Positions 22,530-34,281 of a stretch of 64,000 bases of DNA are shown one piece after another. Location: the NCBI GenBank assembly GCA_026545225.1, contig CM048848.1:23228806-23292805 (forward strand). The letters are read 5' to 3'. Position 1 is the first letter of the stretch. Each line of letters starts with the position of its first letter. The DNA is from Cornus controversa. Its lineage: Eukaryota; Streptophyta; Magnoliopsida; Cornales; Cornaceae. Made by a program: the position numbers and the translations under genes. The notes beneath the pieces are model-generated. The model was not told the DNA's origin. It did no database searches and worked only from the letters and a program-made list of their open reading frames with translations.

Positions 22530-22991
22530 GACTTCTTGAACATATTCTTCCAAAACATGTACCAACCCATCCCTTTGCTGTACAACCTTTTGTCCTGGCC
22601 ATGTTATGGCACCACCTAGAAAATTTGGAGCTCGAAAAAGTTAAAGTGGTTCACTATTGCGCTGCTGTAAGCATTTTCTTCTTATATATATATTGATTTA
22701 TCTAATCCACAACTTCGTATTGAGTCTGATTTTCTTAATCTTCTCTGCAATTTTATTTATGAAAAATAGGGATCAAAGCCATGGAGGTACAATGGCAAAG
22801 AAGCTAACATGGACAGAGAGAACATCAAGATGTTAGTAGCAAAATGGTGGGACATCTACTATGATGACTCGCTTGATTTCAAGCCCGAAGACAGTACTGT
22901 TCTGGAGGGAGAGACCTTCTCAAGGCCATCAATCATGGCTTCTATGCTAGAGCATGCAATTTCCTACATCCATGCACCCTCTACTGCTTAA
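22530..22991 (+). pseudogene. GolS-like: Galactinol synthase, last two exons, frameshifted
   Basis: Galactinol synthase is a GT8-family cytosolic enzyme that transfers galactose from UDP-galactose to myo-inositol, the first step of raffinose-family sugar synthesis. An exon starts after a TTAG acceptor at 22529 with DFLNIFFQNMYQPIP. After one extra T near 22588 it continues in another frame as FVLAMLWHHLENLE and VKVVHYCAA. A 103-bp GT-AG intron (22667-22769, phase 0) follows, then GSKPWRYNGKEANMDRE, KMLVAKWWDIYYDDSLD and a C-terminus APSTA, close to the family's hallmark APSAA end. Only about the last third of the usual 320-340 residues is present, and upstream exons are not found in the preceding 3 kb. 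The single-base frameshift makes it a pseudogene, though exon-intron structure is intact, so it is a DNA-level fragment and not a retrocopy. Confidence 0.85.
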
Positions 22992-24661
22992 AAGAAAAAA
23001 AAAGTTAATTTAATCCTCAGGAGTTCAAAGTTGGTGTAATCCAATCCAATTCTGTCCGAATTAATAGTGTTTAGGCTACTAAGCCCTTTTCTGATATTAT
23101 ATATACGTGTATGCAATGGAAAAGAAATATGTAACACTCATTTGGAGTTATAATGAAATCTTTGTTTGTTCTATATATATAGATATATGTTTTGTCTTCC
23201 TTTTTTTTCATGACATTCATCACATAGCACTTGCACCTCTACTTTATTTCTAGGCATATATATCTTGTTTTCATCACTACATTCTGTGTGTTTGGTTGAT
23301 GGGAAAGTGAAGAAACAAGAAGTTTCAATCTCCCACTTTAGTTTTCTCTGTAGCCAAACGTAACAATGTTGAATATATATTGCCAACCCAACTCCTAACT
23401 CACTTTCCTAACAGTTTGAGCAACTGATTATTCTAACTTGACATGGTCAAAATAAGATTAGTCATAATGATGTAAATCAAATGAAAAAATTATATTAGTG
23501 AAAGTGATAAAAATGATTATCTGATGGCCATCAATGAACTTCGTGATCTTGAATCTTCAACCATCCAATAGTTTGTAATTCCTTTCCAAAACAACCGACC
23601 TTAATGTCACGTCATAACCCAACAAATTGTAACCAATTTAATGTTTAAAAAAACTGCAACCATAAAATAAAGTATACAAATTTGACCACCAAAATAAGTT
23701 TCCATTTGTCATATTCTCTTCAATATCACCATAAAACAATGTATACAAATTTGAGCACCAAAAAGAGTGACAAATACAGAAAATAAGACAAATACATAAC
23801 TATTACATAAATTGCAGCACCAATCAATAAGATAAGCCAAACCATATATAGAAAACAAGAACCAACAGCTAAACAATAAAACAAAAAACCAAAACCAGTA
23901 GCTAAACTACAAAGCAGAAAACCAGAACCAACAACTAAACAACAAAACAACACTCAATGAACAGAGGAAATGATGCATCACAACATAAGAGAAAAAGAAA
24001 CAAGAAGTAAACTTGGGTTGAAGTCAATTAGAATTCACACAAAAAGGGCAAATTGTTTGCTAAAACCAAAGAAGGGGGTATTTTATTAAATCAAAATGGA
24101 TTCTAAATCAACCATTGATAAATCAAAGTGTGTCCGACCCCCAAATTCTCCAATAGAAATTTTTTAATAAAACTAAAAATAGAAGAAGGAGAAGAAGAAG
24201 GTGCCATACCAGTCACGAAACCCTCTTCTATTTGTCCTTTTTTATGATAACTATTATGTCCGTCCGGTGGGAAACTGATTATGAAGGGGTTTTTTATCGA
24301 TTCGGTGAGAAAACCCAAATTCCCCACATAAGCACACACTTGGTTGTTACAGGTTTGTCGAAGACCTCTCTTTTGCCTGATGGAGTTCCTTGACGGTATA
24401 GATTAGAGACGAAATCATAGTTCATGAGTTGAAATACTCAGCCAAGAATTGTTGAAACCTAGGGTTTACAATGGAAAGATGAAAGGATCAAAGTGTCGAA
24501 TTGCTTTACCCATAATCGTTGCAAGCTAGGGTTTACAGTGGGAATAGGAAGCAATCAAAGGAAAAGACGTGCCAAATGGAAATAGGAAGTGATCAAAGGA
24601 AAGTATGTCCTGAGTAGGTAGTGCGCGGGAATTGAATTTGGAGGGAATTGGTGAAATTTTG
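22992..24661. other. Non-coding sequence after the galactinol synthase fragment
   Basis: The first 170 bp may be the old 3' UTR (AATGAAAT-like signals near 23150). A roughly 30-bp imperfect repeat of AACCAGAACCAACAGCTAAAC lies at 23857-23950. The part from about 24100 may be interior to the CACTA-like element ending at 24884. I see no recognisable protein. Confidence 0.4.
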
Positions 24662-24884
24662 GACCTATATTGACGACATACCAAACACGTCGTTGTAAGA
24701 AAAAATGTAAGTCATTAAATGAAAATCGATTCAACAATTAATTGCAAGTTGTTAAAATAACCCTATTTTTAACATTTAAAAAGGTGTCTAAAACATGAAC
24801 CTTAAGAATTACTTTAACACGACTTACTTTTTATGCATGTCGCCAATTACAGGTTGTTAAAACTCATTTTTCTTATAGTGCCAC
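24662..24884 (-). mobile_element. Terminal part of a CACTA-type DNA transposon
   Basis: Read on the minus strand from 24884 it begins CACTATAAGAAAAATGAG, the form of plant CACTA termini (CACTAYAAGAAAA). It is followed by subterminal words repeated in both orientations: GTTGTTAAA, AACAACTTG and GACGACAT..CGTCGTTGTAAG. I could not find the opposite terminus within the preceding 6 kb, so the element is either longer than I can trace or truncated. It borders Athila-B sequence directly. Confidence 0.5.
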
Positions 24885-25476
24885 TAAATTCAAACCCCGA
24901 TTTCAAAAAATTCAAAACATACCCAAGAAGTGCAAGTGAAGCACCTACATAAAGTATTAAACCCATGAATAATGTGAAAACATCCAATCTAAAAACAAAA
25001 TGAGAGAAAATAAATAAATAAACTAGGAAAATAAACTAACCAAAAAATCCTAAAACAAAAAGATTTCATAAACATTCCCCCCCCCCCGGCACCCAATTGT
25101 AATAAAGCACATGATAAAGGCATCGCCTCACCCCCAAACTTAAACTATACATTGTCCTTAATGTACATCCAATAGAAGCATAAATAAGGGTTAGAACGAT
25201 GTTACCATGAACCCAGAGTAGTGAGGAGAAAATAGAGCAAACTAGTAGCATGAAGGTAATGCATTCACACCCCCAAACTTGAATGCTACAACTTACCAAA
25301 ACAAACCACTATACCCCAACAACCAAGTGAAATAATATGGGTGAAAATAATCATGAAAAGAAAAATAGGAAAGAAAGTTTTTTTTTTTAAATTGAATTTA
25401 TATAGAAAATAAAATAACGAAAAGGAAAAGAACAAAAACAAAACAATAAATACAAAAGATAGTTACCTCTGAAAAA
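24885..25476 (-). other. Athila-B 3' untranslated region
   Basis: It contains CACCCCCAAACTTAAACTA and CACCCCCAAACTTGAATGC (about 25128 and 25268), the same C-rich (minus strand G-rich) blocks as at 48361 and 49446 in Athila-A. These are polypurine-tract-like on the coding strand. A C10 run lies at 25077-25087. There is no ORF. The LTR expected further left is not seen; the CACTA end intervenes. Confidence 0.55.
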
Positions 25477-26015
25477 TCAAGGAGAAGATGTTGACGGAGC
25501 ATCTGGGTCTATGCCAAAATGTCGCATCAAAGCACTCAACATCGACTTCTGATCCTGTCGGACATCTCTAAACTGATCTGCCACCTCTGTCCTCAAAGCT
25601 CTAAACTACATAGATAACGTTTTCTGCAAAGCTCCAAATTAGGTAGTCAAACCCTTAATCTGCTCCTCTAAATGGCCTTATGCCTAGCCTCCAGCCTGTG
25701 CCTGTACATCGTCATCCTCTACCTCAGGCTCCTCATGCTCTTCCTCCACTGGTCGTGGTGCTACTATGGCCTCCCCTCCACGGGCCTGTCTAGATAGCTC
25801 GCCTGGTGTAGCTATGACTCTCAGACGCATATGTGACCTACTCATGTTTCAGTCATGTGTGCCACAATGGATGCCTCATTTAAATGAGAGCTCATCGTCT
25901 TAAAACAGATACCCCTATGCATAAAGCAACTTATAAACAAGGGTAGGGAATAGAAACTCCCAATCACTTGCACTGTCTAGTTACTTGCCCATGACATTCG
26001 AGTAAAATATTTTAA
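25477..26015 (-). pseudogene. Athila-B env-like ORF, C-terminal part
   Basis: On the minus strand the frame runs from an acidic segment (PVEEEHEEPEVEDDD) through a coiled-coil-like segment (LRTEVADQFRDVRQDQKSM) to DAPSTSSP and a TGA at 25479-25477. Several in-frame TAGs interrupt it. It is the continuation of the ORF at 34287-34960; the 8.3 kb between them is an inserted gypsy element. The protein type is the extra ORF downstream of pol in Athila-like elements, of unknown function and sometimes called env-like. Confidence 0.6.
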
Positions 26016-26020
26016 TCTGG

Positions 26021-28689
26021 TGAAATACCCCCTACAATCTCACGCATGAGGTGGCCAGTCTCATATATGAAATATAAAGAGTACTTACAATTGATAGCAT
26101 GTAAGCACATAATATAAGGATAATAGAATAAATAAATAAAATTAAAAAGAAAACTTAAATTGAGAGAATAAATAACCGTGAAATAGAATTGAGAATCTGA
26201 ACACTACAACTTGGAAGACGTATAACCCAGGTACCCCTAAAATCAAAATATAAGAAAGACTAAATAATCTAGAACAATGTTCCAAAAAGTTCATATCATG
26301 ATCGTAAAGAAAAGAACAGGTCCCTACTCTGAAAACTGATAAGGAAATATAATTGCCACAATCTTTGAACTCAAGACACTATCCTCGCAGTGAAACCGCC
26401 TTGGGACCAGAAATATCAACAAAGTGGGTTAAACTCACGAGCAAGTTTCCTCTACCACCACCCAATCAGACAACTGGTAAACATACCCTATATTTGAGGA
26501 CAGTAAATAACATTAAAATACTACTATACCATTTATCAACTAATCTCTTATCTTAGAAAACAATTAAAACTATGTTCTAAACCAACACATATAGTATCAC
26601 AATAAAAGAACAAATTTCTAACAAGTGGCAATCTTGACATGCCAAAAATATAAAGATACCTTATTAGGTATTCAACAATCCTGACTTGCCAAAAATATAA
26701 AAGATACCTTATTAGGTATTAGGCAATCCTAACATGCCAAAAATATAATAGGTACCTTATTAGGTATTAGGCACTCCTGACATGCCTAACAATCCTGACA
26801 TGCTGAAAATACAATAGGTACCTTAATAGGTATTAGGCAATCCTGACATGCCTACATAATACATTTAAATAATAATCGAAAACATTTAAAAGCATGCTAA
26901 TCAAAATTCAAAAAATCCTATTGTCACATTTATTATCTAAACAATTAAAATGACACGGCATATCATGCATGTAATCGGAGTTTAATATAATCCCATAAAT
27001 TGATCTAAACATCATATAATTTATCACAAACATTTATGGAAGCAAAGAAAATAATTAAAAGAATTCAAACAATTGAAACAATTAATTCAAAGAAAACCTC
27101 ACAATGAAGCCAACACCTCAATTTAAACATCAAGTATCTAAACCTATCTCTAATCCTAGGTTTCCGTGCAAAAGCTATTTTTAAAAGACTTAAATTATAT
27201 TTCTGGATTTTTTGGTAATTTAAAAATATTTTTGAAAAACAAAAGAAAATAAAATTCTAATTTTTGAAGCATATTTTTTGTACTAATTCTACTACAAGGG
27301 GAACTTATTTCAACTTGAAATAAAAAACCGAAGTGTATTCTATCCCAAAAAGATTTACTTAAATTTTTTGGGAATTTTCTAGAATTTTTTTGTACTTTTT
27401 AAATATATTTTTCCTAATTTTCTATATTTAAAATTTTTAAAATATATATTAAAATATTTCAGACTGGACCAGTGGGTGAGCCGAGCGAGTGGGACCTAAT
27501 GAGACCTTTCCCAATCCCATGCCGGTGCCGGAAAAGGGTGAATTCACCCCCACGCGCCGGCAGTGCGCATGGGCGCGTGACCCCCTTTTTTTTTTTTCTT
27601 CTTCTTCCCTCTTCTTCTCTTTTCCTTGTAACTTTTTCCAGCAACATGCACATTAACTGCCGCCACTTTCCCAACCATTTTCGGCCTTCTCCGACAACCA
27701 AAACTCACGCGTGAATATACCATTCAGCTCCTATTGATCTAAGCTACGCATTGGTACGAAAAACACCACCAATTATCGTCTAAATCAAAAAGCTCCAATT
27801 TCCAATTTTAGGGTTCTAAAATTTTAAACTCAAATTCCCGTCAAACCACTTAACGATTTTTCACCAAACTTACAGGAACTATTCGGGAGAGCAAGACCAA
27901 CAATTTAATCCGAACAAAAACCTCCAAAAACTACGTTTACAAACAACCCAAATCTTATGTGTGTGTGTGTGTGTGTGTGTGTACACACACACACACACAC
28001 ATATCTGCCTATATACTCATATATACACATATATGCATGTAAGAATTTATACGCTAACAATAACCGAGACCATAGATTACTCATAGTTAATCAAACACAA
28101 ATCCCTTACTATGCATAATCACACTAATACATAATTATATAAAAAGATATACATGTATATATATATTACCAAGCAACACAAAAATTAATATATGTTTACA
28201 AGTTCAAAGGGGAAGTGAAGAGATTTAACTTACCTTGTGATTTTGAACAAAATCACCTTGTTTTCCTTTTTTCGCCATCTACCGTTCTCTCCCTGTCTGT
28301 GCGTAGAAACTACTGAACCCTAAATTCTTTTTCCTTATTTAATATTCCTAAATAATTTAACTAATAAATATAAAATATTTAGCCCACCTATATATAAATA
28401 TATATAGAGCCAAACCCAACAGTCTAGCCCAACCTACTAAAAATTAAAAAATAAAAGAACATGCAGCCCAAACACTAACCTATTTTTATTTTTAAAAAAA
28501 ACTACATTAAAACAAATAATTCACACATAATTAAAAATAAATCAACACTTAGCATCAATGTAAACATCTATGTTAAACAATTAAAAACATTCATTGACTA
28601 AATTAACTAGAACATTTTAAAATTTTAAAACCCAATTAAATAATTAAAAATATCCTAATTTAAATATCCTCAAATTACGGGGTATTATT
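26021..28689 (-). mobile_element. 3' LTR of the nested family-G element
   Basis: This 2,669-bp LTR includes the family tandem repeat (26650-26855, units of 48-66 bp), the GC-richer patch with CACGCGCCGG near 27555, and a (GT)12(AC)9 palindromic microsatellite (27959-28000) where sister LTRs carry (TA)n. Its inner end reads GGTATTATT instead of GGTATTACA, a mutated terminus. Confidence 0.85.
26650..26855. repeat. LTR tandem repeat, family-G, four units
   Basis: The units are built from GATACCTTATTAGGTATTAGG and CAATCCTGACATGCCAAAAATATAA. They are shorter than in copies 1 and 4 because the second CAATCC block is missing from most units. Confidence 0.75.
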
Positions 28690-28730
28690 TCTTCCCCCAT
28701 AAAAAGAGGAATTCCATCCACGGAATTCAC
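28690..28730 (-). promoter_or_regulatory. PPT and pre-PPT inverted repeat of the nested element
   Basis: On the minus strand GAATTCC-GTGGAT-GGAATTC (7-bp arms) is followed by TTTTTATGGGGGAAGA and the LTR start. The arms differ from the other two families in the window, but both arms have changed together. Confidence 0.7.
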
Positions 28731-28891
28731 CTCATACCTGAAATAAAAAGTTCTGGATATTTTGCCTTTCTCTCATCCTCCATTTACCAAGTGGACTCTG
28801 CCTCATTGTGGTGGCTCTACTGAACACAAACTAAATGAATAGTCTTGGTATGAAGGACCTGGTTCCTACAATCAAGAATACAGCAAGGTTG

Positions 28892-29940
28892 CTACGCATA
28901 TGTTGCATCTGACTGTAACTCAATCTCACCAACCTCAATGGACTGATAGGTATCCTCATCCCCAAGGAATTTCTGTAACATAGACTCATGAAAAATATTA
29001 TACACCCTGTGCATTGTGTCTAGTAATGTCAATTTATACGCTACTGCCTCAATCCTATCAGTGATTATGAAAGGACCCACAAAGCGAGGTGACAATTTCT
29101 CCTCTTTCCCAAACCGCATTACTCCTTTCATGGGAGAAATCTTCAACGAAACCTGATCCCCCACCTTGAACTTTAATGCTCGAATCCTCTGGTCAACATA
29201 ACTCTTTTGTCTACTCTAAGCAGTCCTCATACGGTCTCTAATAAGAACAACTTTCTTGGATGTGTCCTTGATGAATTCAGACCCCAGAATCTTATCTCTC
29301 CAACATCTAACCAACATACAGGCGACCTACATGGCCGCCCATACAGAGCCTCAAATGGTGTCATACCAATAGTCTTTTGATAACTATTATTATAGATAAA
29401 CTCAACAATTGGCAAGTAACTCTCCCAAATACCCTTGAAGTCTAGTACACATGCTTGTAACATATTCTCTAAAATCTGATTAACCCTCTCAGTCTGACCA
29501 TCGATTTGAGGGTAATAGGCTATACTGAGATGCGGAGTTGTACCCATAGCCTACTAAAAACTCTCCCAAAATCTTGAAATAAAGTTTGAATCTCTATTTG
29601 AGATAAGGATAGCAGGTGTACCCATACAACTTTATTATCTCTGCAATGTAAAGCTTCGCGTATTGCTCTAAGGTGTAAGTCGAGTGAACTGGCAAGAAAT
29701 GGGCTGATTTCGTCAACCTGTCCACTATAACCAAATAGCATCATGATTCCGCTCTGAGGTAGGAAGTCCCACAATGAAATCCATATAAATGCTCTCCCAT
29801 TTCCATTCCGGTATAGGTAGTGGTTATAAAGATCCCAATGGTCTTTGGTGACCAATCTTGATCATTTTACAAGTGCTACACTTAGAGACAAATATAATAA
29901 TGTCCCTCTTCATGCCTGCCCACTAAAACTATCACTTTAT
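28892..29940 (-). pseudogene. Integrase, family-G gypsy, broken
   Basis: The C-terminal part (28892-29164) reads SLKISPMKGVMRFGKEEKLSPRFVGPF and ends YNIFHESMLQKF, the usual end of gypsy integrases. The core (29227-29547) has YYPQIDGQTERVNQILENML with the third catalytic acid (E in NQILE), then YNNSYQKTIGMTPFEALYGR. Upstream (29520-29855) the frame is shifted and the first two catalytic Asp residues cannot be read in one frame. It inserts cDNA in the nucleus in active relatives; here it is dead. Confidence 0.85.
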
Positions 29941-30279
29941 GTCCTGTTATATTTTATCCCCGCCTAGGTGAACCAAAAACTGCAACCTATGAGTTTTACT
30001 CACCACTGCCCTCCTCAAATCATCTTTCAGAGGAACCACTAACCACCCCTTATATCTCAATCCTCCATCTGTACCCGCAGTATAAAATGGTACTTCCCCA
30101 GATTTCAACTCAGCCACCTTCTCTATGCATTGTGGGTTAGTAAGCTAATTTGTAATTACCCTCCTAATGATAGTAGGTATAGCAACTACACATGCTACAA
30201 AGGCATCAGCTAAGGTATCACACTACTTAAGTCATTCCACTCATCTTATAATAGAGTAAAAAGACTAGCATAAGGTCAG

Positions 30280-30866
30280 CGACTAAGTGCATCAGCTACT
30301 ACGTTTGCTTTTCCCAGGTGGTACTAGATGGTAAAGTGATAATCTTTTACGAACTCCAACCACCTGCGCTCTTTCATATCCAGTTCTTTCTGAGAGAACA
30401 AATACTACAAACTCTTGTGGTCGCTAAACAATCTGAAGGACTTTCCCAAGAAGTAATGCCTCTAAATCCTCGAGGCAAAAACCATAGCTGCTAACTCCAG
30501 ATTGTGAGTCAGGTAATTAAGCTCGTGAGACTTAAGCTTATGTGAAGCATAGGATATTGACCTCTCTTCCTACATCAACATATAACCTAAACCCTGTAAT
30601 AATGCATCGGTATATACCAAGTACTCAATTTCGCTCTGGGGAGTAGCTAGAACAGGTGTAGTTATCAACCTGAGCTTCAACTCATTAAACGCCACCTGAC
30701 AAGAATCATCCCATACGAAAGGCACACTCTTTTTGGTTAAATGGGTTAGCGGGCCAACAATCTTGGAAAAGCCCTGAATGAACATGCAGTAATAATCAAC
30801 TAATCCCAGAAAACTATAAATCTTTGAGGGTGAGGTAGGCTGCCCCCACTCCAGAATTACTGACAC
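30280..30866 (-). pseudogene. RNase H and RT thumb region, family-G gypsy, broken
   Basis: From 30866 down, YSFLGLVDYYCMFIQGFSKI and TPVLATPQSEIEYLVYTDA give the RT-RNase H connection with the first RNase H aspartate. Further down come YASHKLKSHELNYLTHNLEL, FSDHKSL and KANVVADALSR, the usual RNase H signature through the final D. In-frame TAG codons sit where relatives have Trp or Gln, compatible with C-to-T or G-to-A decay. Confidence 0.85.
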
Positions 30867-31548
30867 CTTACTTGGATCGACCGTTATCCCCTTCTCAAAT
30901 ACTTCCTAACCCAAAACTTCACCTCCCCCTATCAAAAATCACACTTCTCAAACTTTACATACAATTGATGGTCTCTTAGTGTCTACAGAACAATACTGAG
31001 ATGTTTGGCGTGATCCTCCTCTAACCTAGAATAAACCAGAATGTTATCGATAAAGATAATAACAAACTAATCTAAGTAGGCTTTGAACACTCTATTCATT
31101 AGATCTATGAAGATAGTTGGGCGTTCGTCAACCCAAAAGGCATAACCCGAAACTCATAAGACTCATATCTGGTAAGAAAGGTTGTCTTTGATACATCCTG
31201 CTCCCTAACACGAAGTTGATGATACTCGGATCTCAAATCTATCTTTGAGAATTAGGTGGCTCCCTTTAGCTGATCGAACAGATCATTAATCCTTGGTAAC
31301 ATATACTTGTTACGGATTGTGACCTTATTTAACTCTTTCTTCACAAGTAGTACCAGTGCTCCCTACAGTGAAGTACTCCTGTGAATGAATTTCTGACTGA
31401 GAAGTTGTTGAATCTGGTCTTTCATCTCTCTCGTTTCCACAGGTTCCATTCTGTATGGGGCCCTAGCAATAGACCTAGTGCTTGGAGCTAAATCAATGAC
31501 AAAGTTTATCTCATGACTCGGTGGTAACCTTGGGATTTCCTGAAACAC
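30867..31548 (-). pseudogene. Reverse transcriptase core, family-G gypsy, catalytic residue changed
   Basis: The start (31548-31363) reads HEINFVIDLAPSTRSIARAPYRM, typical of the gypsy RT N-terminus. Then come VMPFGLTNA and, at about 31054-31043, FIDN where the family has F/Y-x-D-D. The second catalytic aspartate is replaced by asparagine (GAC to AAC). Multiple stops and frameshifts are also present. Confidence 0.8.
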
Positions 31549-31551
31549 ATC

Positions 31552-31935
31552 CTAAAAGTCTCGCACTATTGGAATGGAATCTAGATGAACTGTAGTTCCC
31601 TCTTGAGACTCCTCACTGATAAAAAATAAGTGTGTGCTAGACCCTCCATTTGATTGTGGCATAGCAACCAAATACATCTCCTGGCCCAGTATAGAAAAAA
31701 CAATTGCCTTATCATGGCAATTAACCCGAGCATGATAATATGATAAGTAGTCTATTCTGAGTATGACAACATAAGAATGCGTATCCAAGACCAATAAGTC
31801 TGCCAAGAACCTGACTATACCATTCTCGTAAAATCGTACTAACCCCCAATGATATATCAATACTAAATGAAGAAGTACAAGGCTGAATGGCTATAACAGA
31901 TATTCTAACAAATGATCAAGTTACAAAAGAATAGG
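31552..31935 (-). pseudogene. Aspartic protease C-terminal part, family-G gypsy
   Basis: The frame contains LRIDYLSYYHARVNC (relatives: LGMDWL..HHA.VDC) and FSILGQEMYLV, the end of the retropepsin domain and the linker into RT. The catalytic D-S/T-G is expected just upstream, near 31940, where the frame is broken; the visible text there (LVHPILL in a shifted frame) does not let me confirm it. Confidence 0.7.
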
Positions 31936-32169
31936 ATGCACCAGTATCAAATAAAACATGACCGATTTTATCGTTGATAAAAAACATACCCTCAATTGCT
32001 TGAAGAACCTGCACATCATATAGAATGATGTTATAGACCCTCCCATAGTGCATCTGTTGACTAGGTTGCCCTGTATTTGGTGATGGTGCTGGTAAAGCTG
32101 GATGGTGCTGAGTTTGAATCCATGGAACTTATGGTGCCAGCAAGGGTGGTTGCTGTCTCTATCCCTACT

Positions 32170-32260
32170 GACCAAACTGTCCCTGATTAGTATTGGGGCA
32201 GTATCTGACTGAATGCCCATGCTCACCACATCCATAGTAATTTCCTTTGAATGTACCAGT
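32170..32260 (-). pseudogene. Gag zinc knuckle, family-G gypsy, first Cys lost
   Basis: On the minus strand YYGCGEHGHSVRYCP can be read. This is a CCHC knuckle (C-x2-C-x4-H-x4-C) in which the first cysteine has become tyrosine (TGT to TAT type change). The knuckle packages RNA in active gag. Confidence 0.75.
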
Positions 32261-32539
32261 AGCATCCTCAACTGATTACCTTGAGGCTGAGACTGACTCG
32301 TCTACGGTAGTCAATTTTGTTTCCTGTGAGTAGATGTTTCCCCTCTCTAAACATCACCGTGACCTATTTGTTTCTTCCATGGTTGCTACCCTGGGTAGGT
32401 GCCCCTCTCAAACTGCCTGCCACTATTACCATTTATCTTCTCTGTCGTCTAACTAGCGTAGTCTTTGTCATTTCATTTTTTCCCCTTTTTTTTCTTGTAA
32501 TCCCTCATCAACTGACAATGTTGTAATGTAGCATCAACT

Positions 32540-33205
32540 ACCTGAGCATAAGTGATATAAGCTAGACATCCCACAATGACCTATCAAATATGCCAATTCA
32601 ACCCATTTACGAAGCAGTTTTTTTTCTTTTCTTCAGTATCACCTCCTCAGGTGCAAACAAAGAGAGACTGGTAAACTCCTGCTCATATTCTGCGATTGTC
32701 CTGTCCCCTTGCTGTAAGGCAAGGAACTCCTTCTTCTTAGCCACCCTCACTGTATATGGGAAGTACATACTATCAAACCATGCTTGAAACTCCTCATATG
32801 TCAAAGTAGGTCGCTCCACTATGGTAGTCACTGACTCCCACCACCGTAAGGCATCACCCACTAGCTTAAAGGTAGCTAGCATCTACTTCTGGACTTTAGT
32901 GCACATGATTATGCGAAGATGGTGTTCAATGTCTTTTCTCCGCTGATACGCTTCTTTCACCTCTGTGGACCTTGAAAATTCTAGTGGATTCTCTTTTGTG
33001 AAGGAGTTTTGAGCTATATCCCAACTGTTAGGCTACTCCACTGGTAATTGAACATGTGCCATCTACTGTGGCTGCTGTGGTGGCTGCTAATTCTGAAGAG
33101 TAGTCGCTACCCTTGTAGCTACAGATTAAGTAATGATAGTTGCCAAATTAGGAGGAAGTTTAACATTTCCACCCTGAGCATTGTCTTGATCTCAGATTTT
33201 GCTTG
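32540..33205 (-). pseudogene. Gag, family-G gypsy, N-terminus deleted
   Basis: The best open piece (32882-32607) has GDALRWWESV, TYEEFQAWFDSMYFP and RTIAEYEQEFTSLSLFAPEE, a typical Retrotrans_gag capsid region. Upstream pieces to about 33190 align with the gag start seen on the plus strand at 63680-63860. The first about 30 codons and the leader are missing; at about 33205 the sequence passes directly into LTR sequence. Confidence 0.8.
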
Positions 33206-34281
33206 TGCGCCCTATTCCAGCGTCGGCCAAGGATCGAGAAATATCCCATTGGGTCCTACTTCCCGGCCATTTTCTGGTCTTCTCTAGCCACCAAGACTCA
33301 AGTGTGAATATATCATTCAACTTATCTCGGTCTAAGTTATTCATTGGTAACAAAATCACCTCCAATTATCGCCAAAATCAAAAAGCCCCATTTTCAAGTT
33401 TTAGGGTTCTAAAATTTTAAACTCAAATTTTTATCAAATCACCCAACGATTTTCCACCAAACTTACAGGGACTATTCGGGAGAGCAAGATCAACAATTTA
33501 ATCCGAACAGAAACCTCCAAAAACTACGTTTACAATCAACCCAAATCTCATGTATATATATATATATATACAAACATATATATCTGCCTATATATTCATA
33601 TATACACGTATATACATGTAAGAATTTGTACGCTAACAGTACCGAGACCACAAATTACTCATAACTAATCAACCACAAATCTCTTACTATGTATAATCAT
33701 ACTAATACATATTTATATACAAAGATATAGATGTATATACGTATTACCAAGCAACACAAAAATTAATCTATGTTTACAAGTTCAAAAGGGAAGTGAAGAG
33801 ATTGAACTTGCCTTGTGATTTTTAACAAAATCACCTTCTCTCCCTTTTCCTAGCGTCCACAGTTCTCTCTCTGTCTATGCGTAGAAACCCTTTATGTGTA
33901 GAAACTACTGAACCCTAAATTCTTTTCTCTTATTTAATATTCCTAAATAATTAAACTAATAAATATAAAATATTTAGCCCACCTATATATAAATATATAT
34001 AGAGGCTAACCCAACAATCTAGCCCAACCTACTAAAAATTAAAAAATAAAAGAAGATGCAGCCCAAACACCCACCTATTTTTATTTTATTTTTTTAAAAT
34101 ACATTAAAACAAATAATTCACACATAATTAAAAATAAATCAACACTTTGCAACAATCCAAACATCCATGTTAAACAATTAAAAACATACATTGACTAAAT
34201 TAACTAGAACATTTAAAAAAATTAAAACCCAATTAAAAAAAAACCCCCAATTTAAATATCCTCAAATTACGGGGTATTACA
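33206..34281 (-). mobile_element. 5' LTR remnant of the nested family-G element
   Basis: It corresponds to the 5' 1.0-1.1 kb of the LTR (compare 27650-28689): shared TGAATATA(C/T)CATTCAACT, the TA microsatellite (33552-33570), and the terminal AAATTACGGGGTATTACA. The 3' 1.6 kb of the LTR is absent. The junction with gag lies between about 33200 and 33280. Confidence 0.8.
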
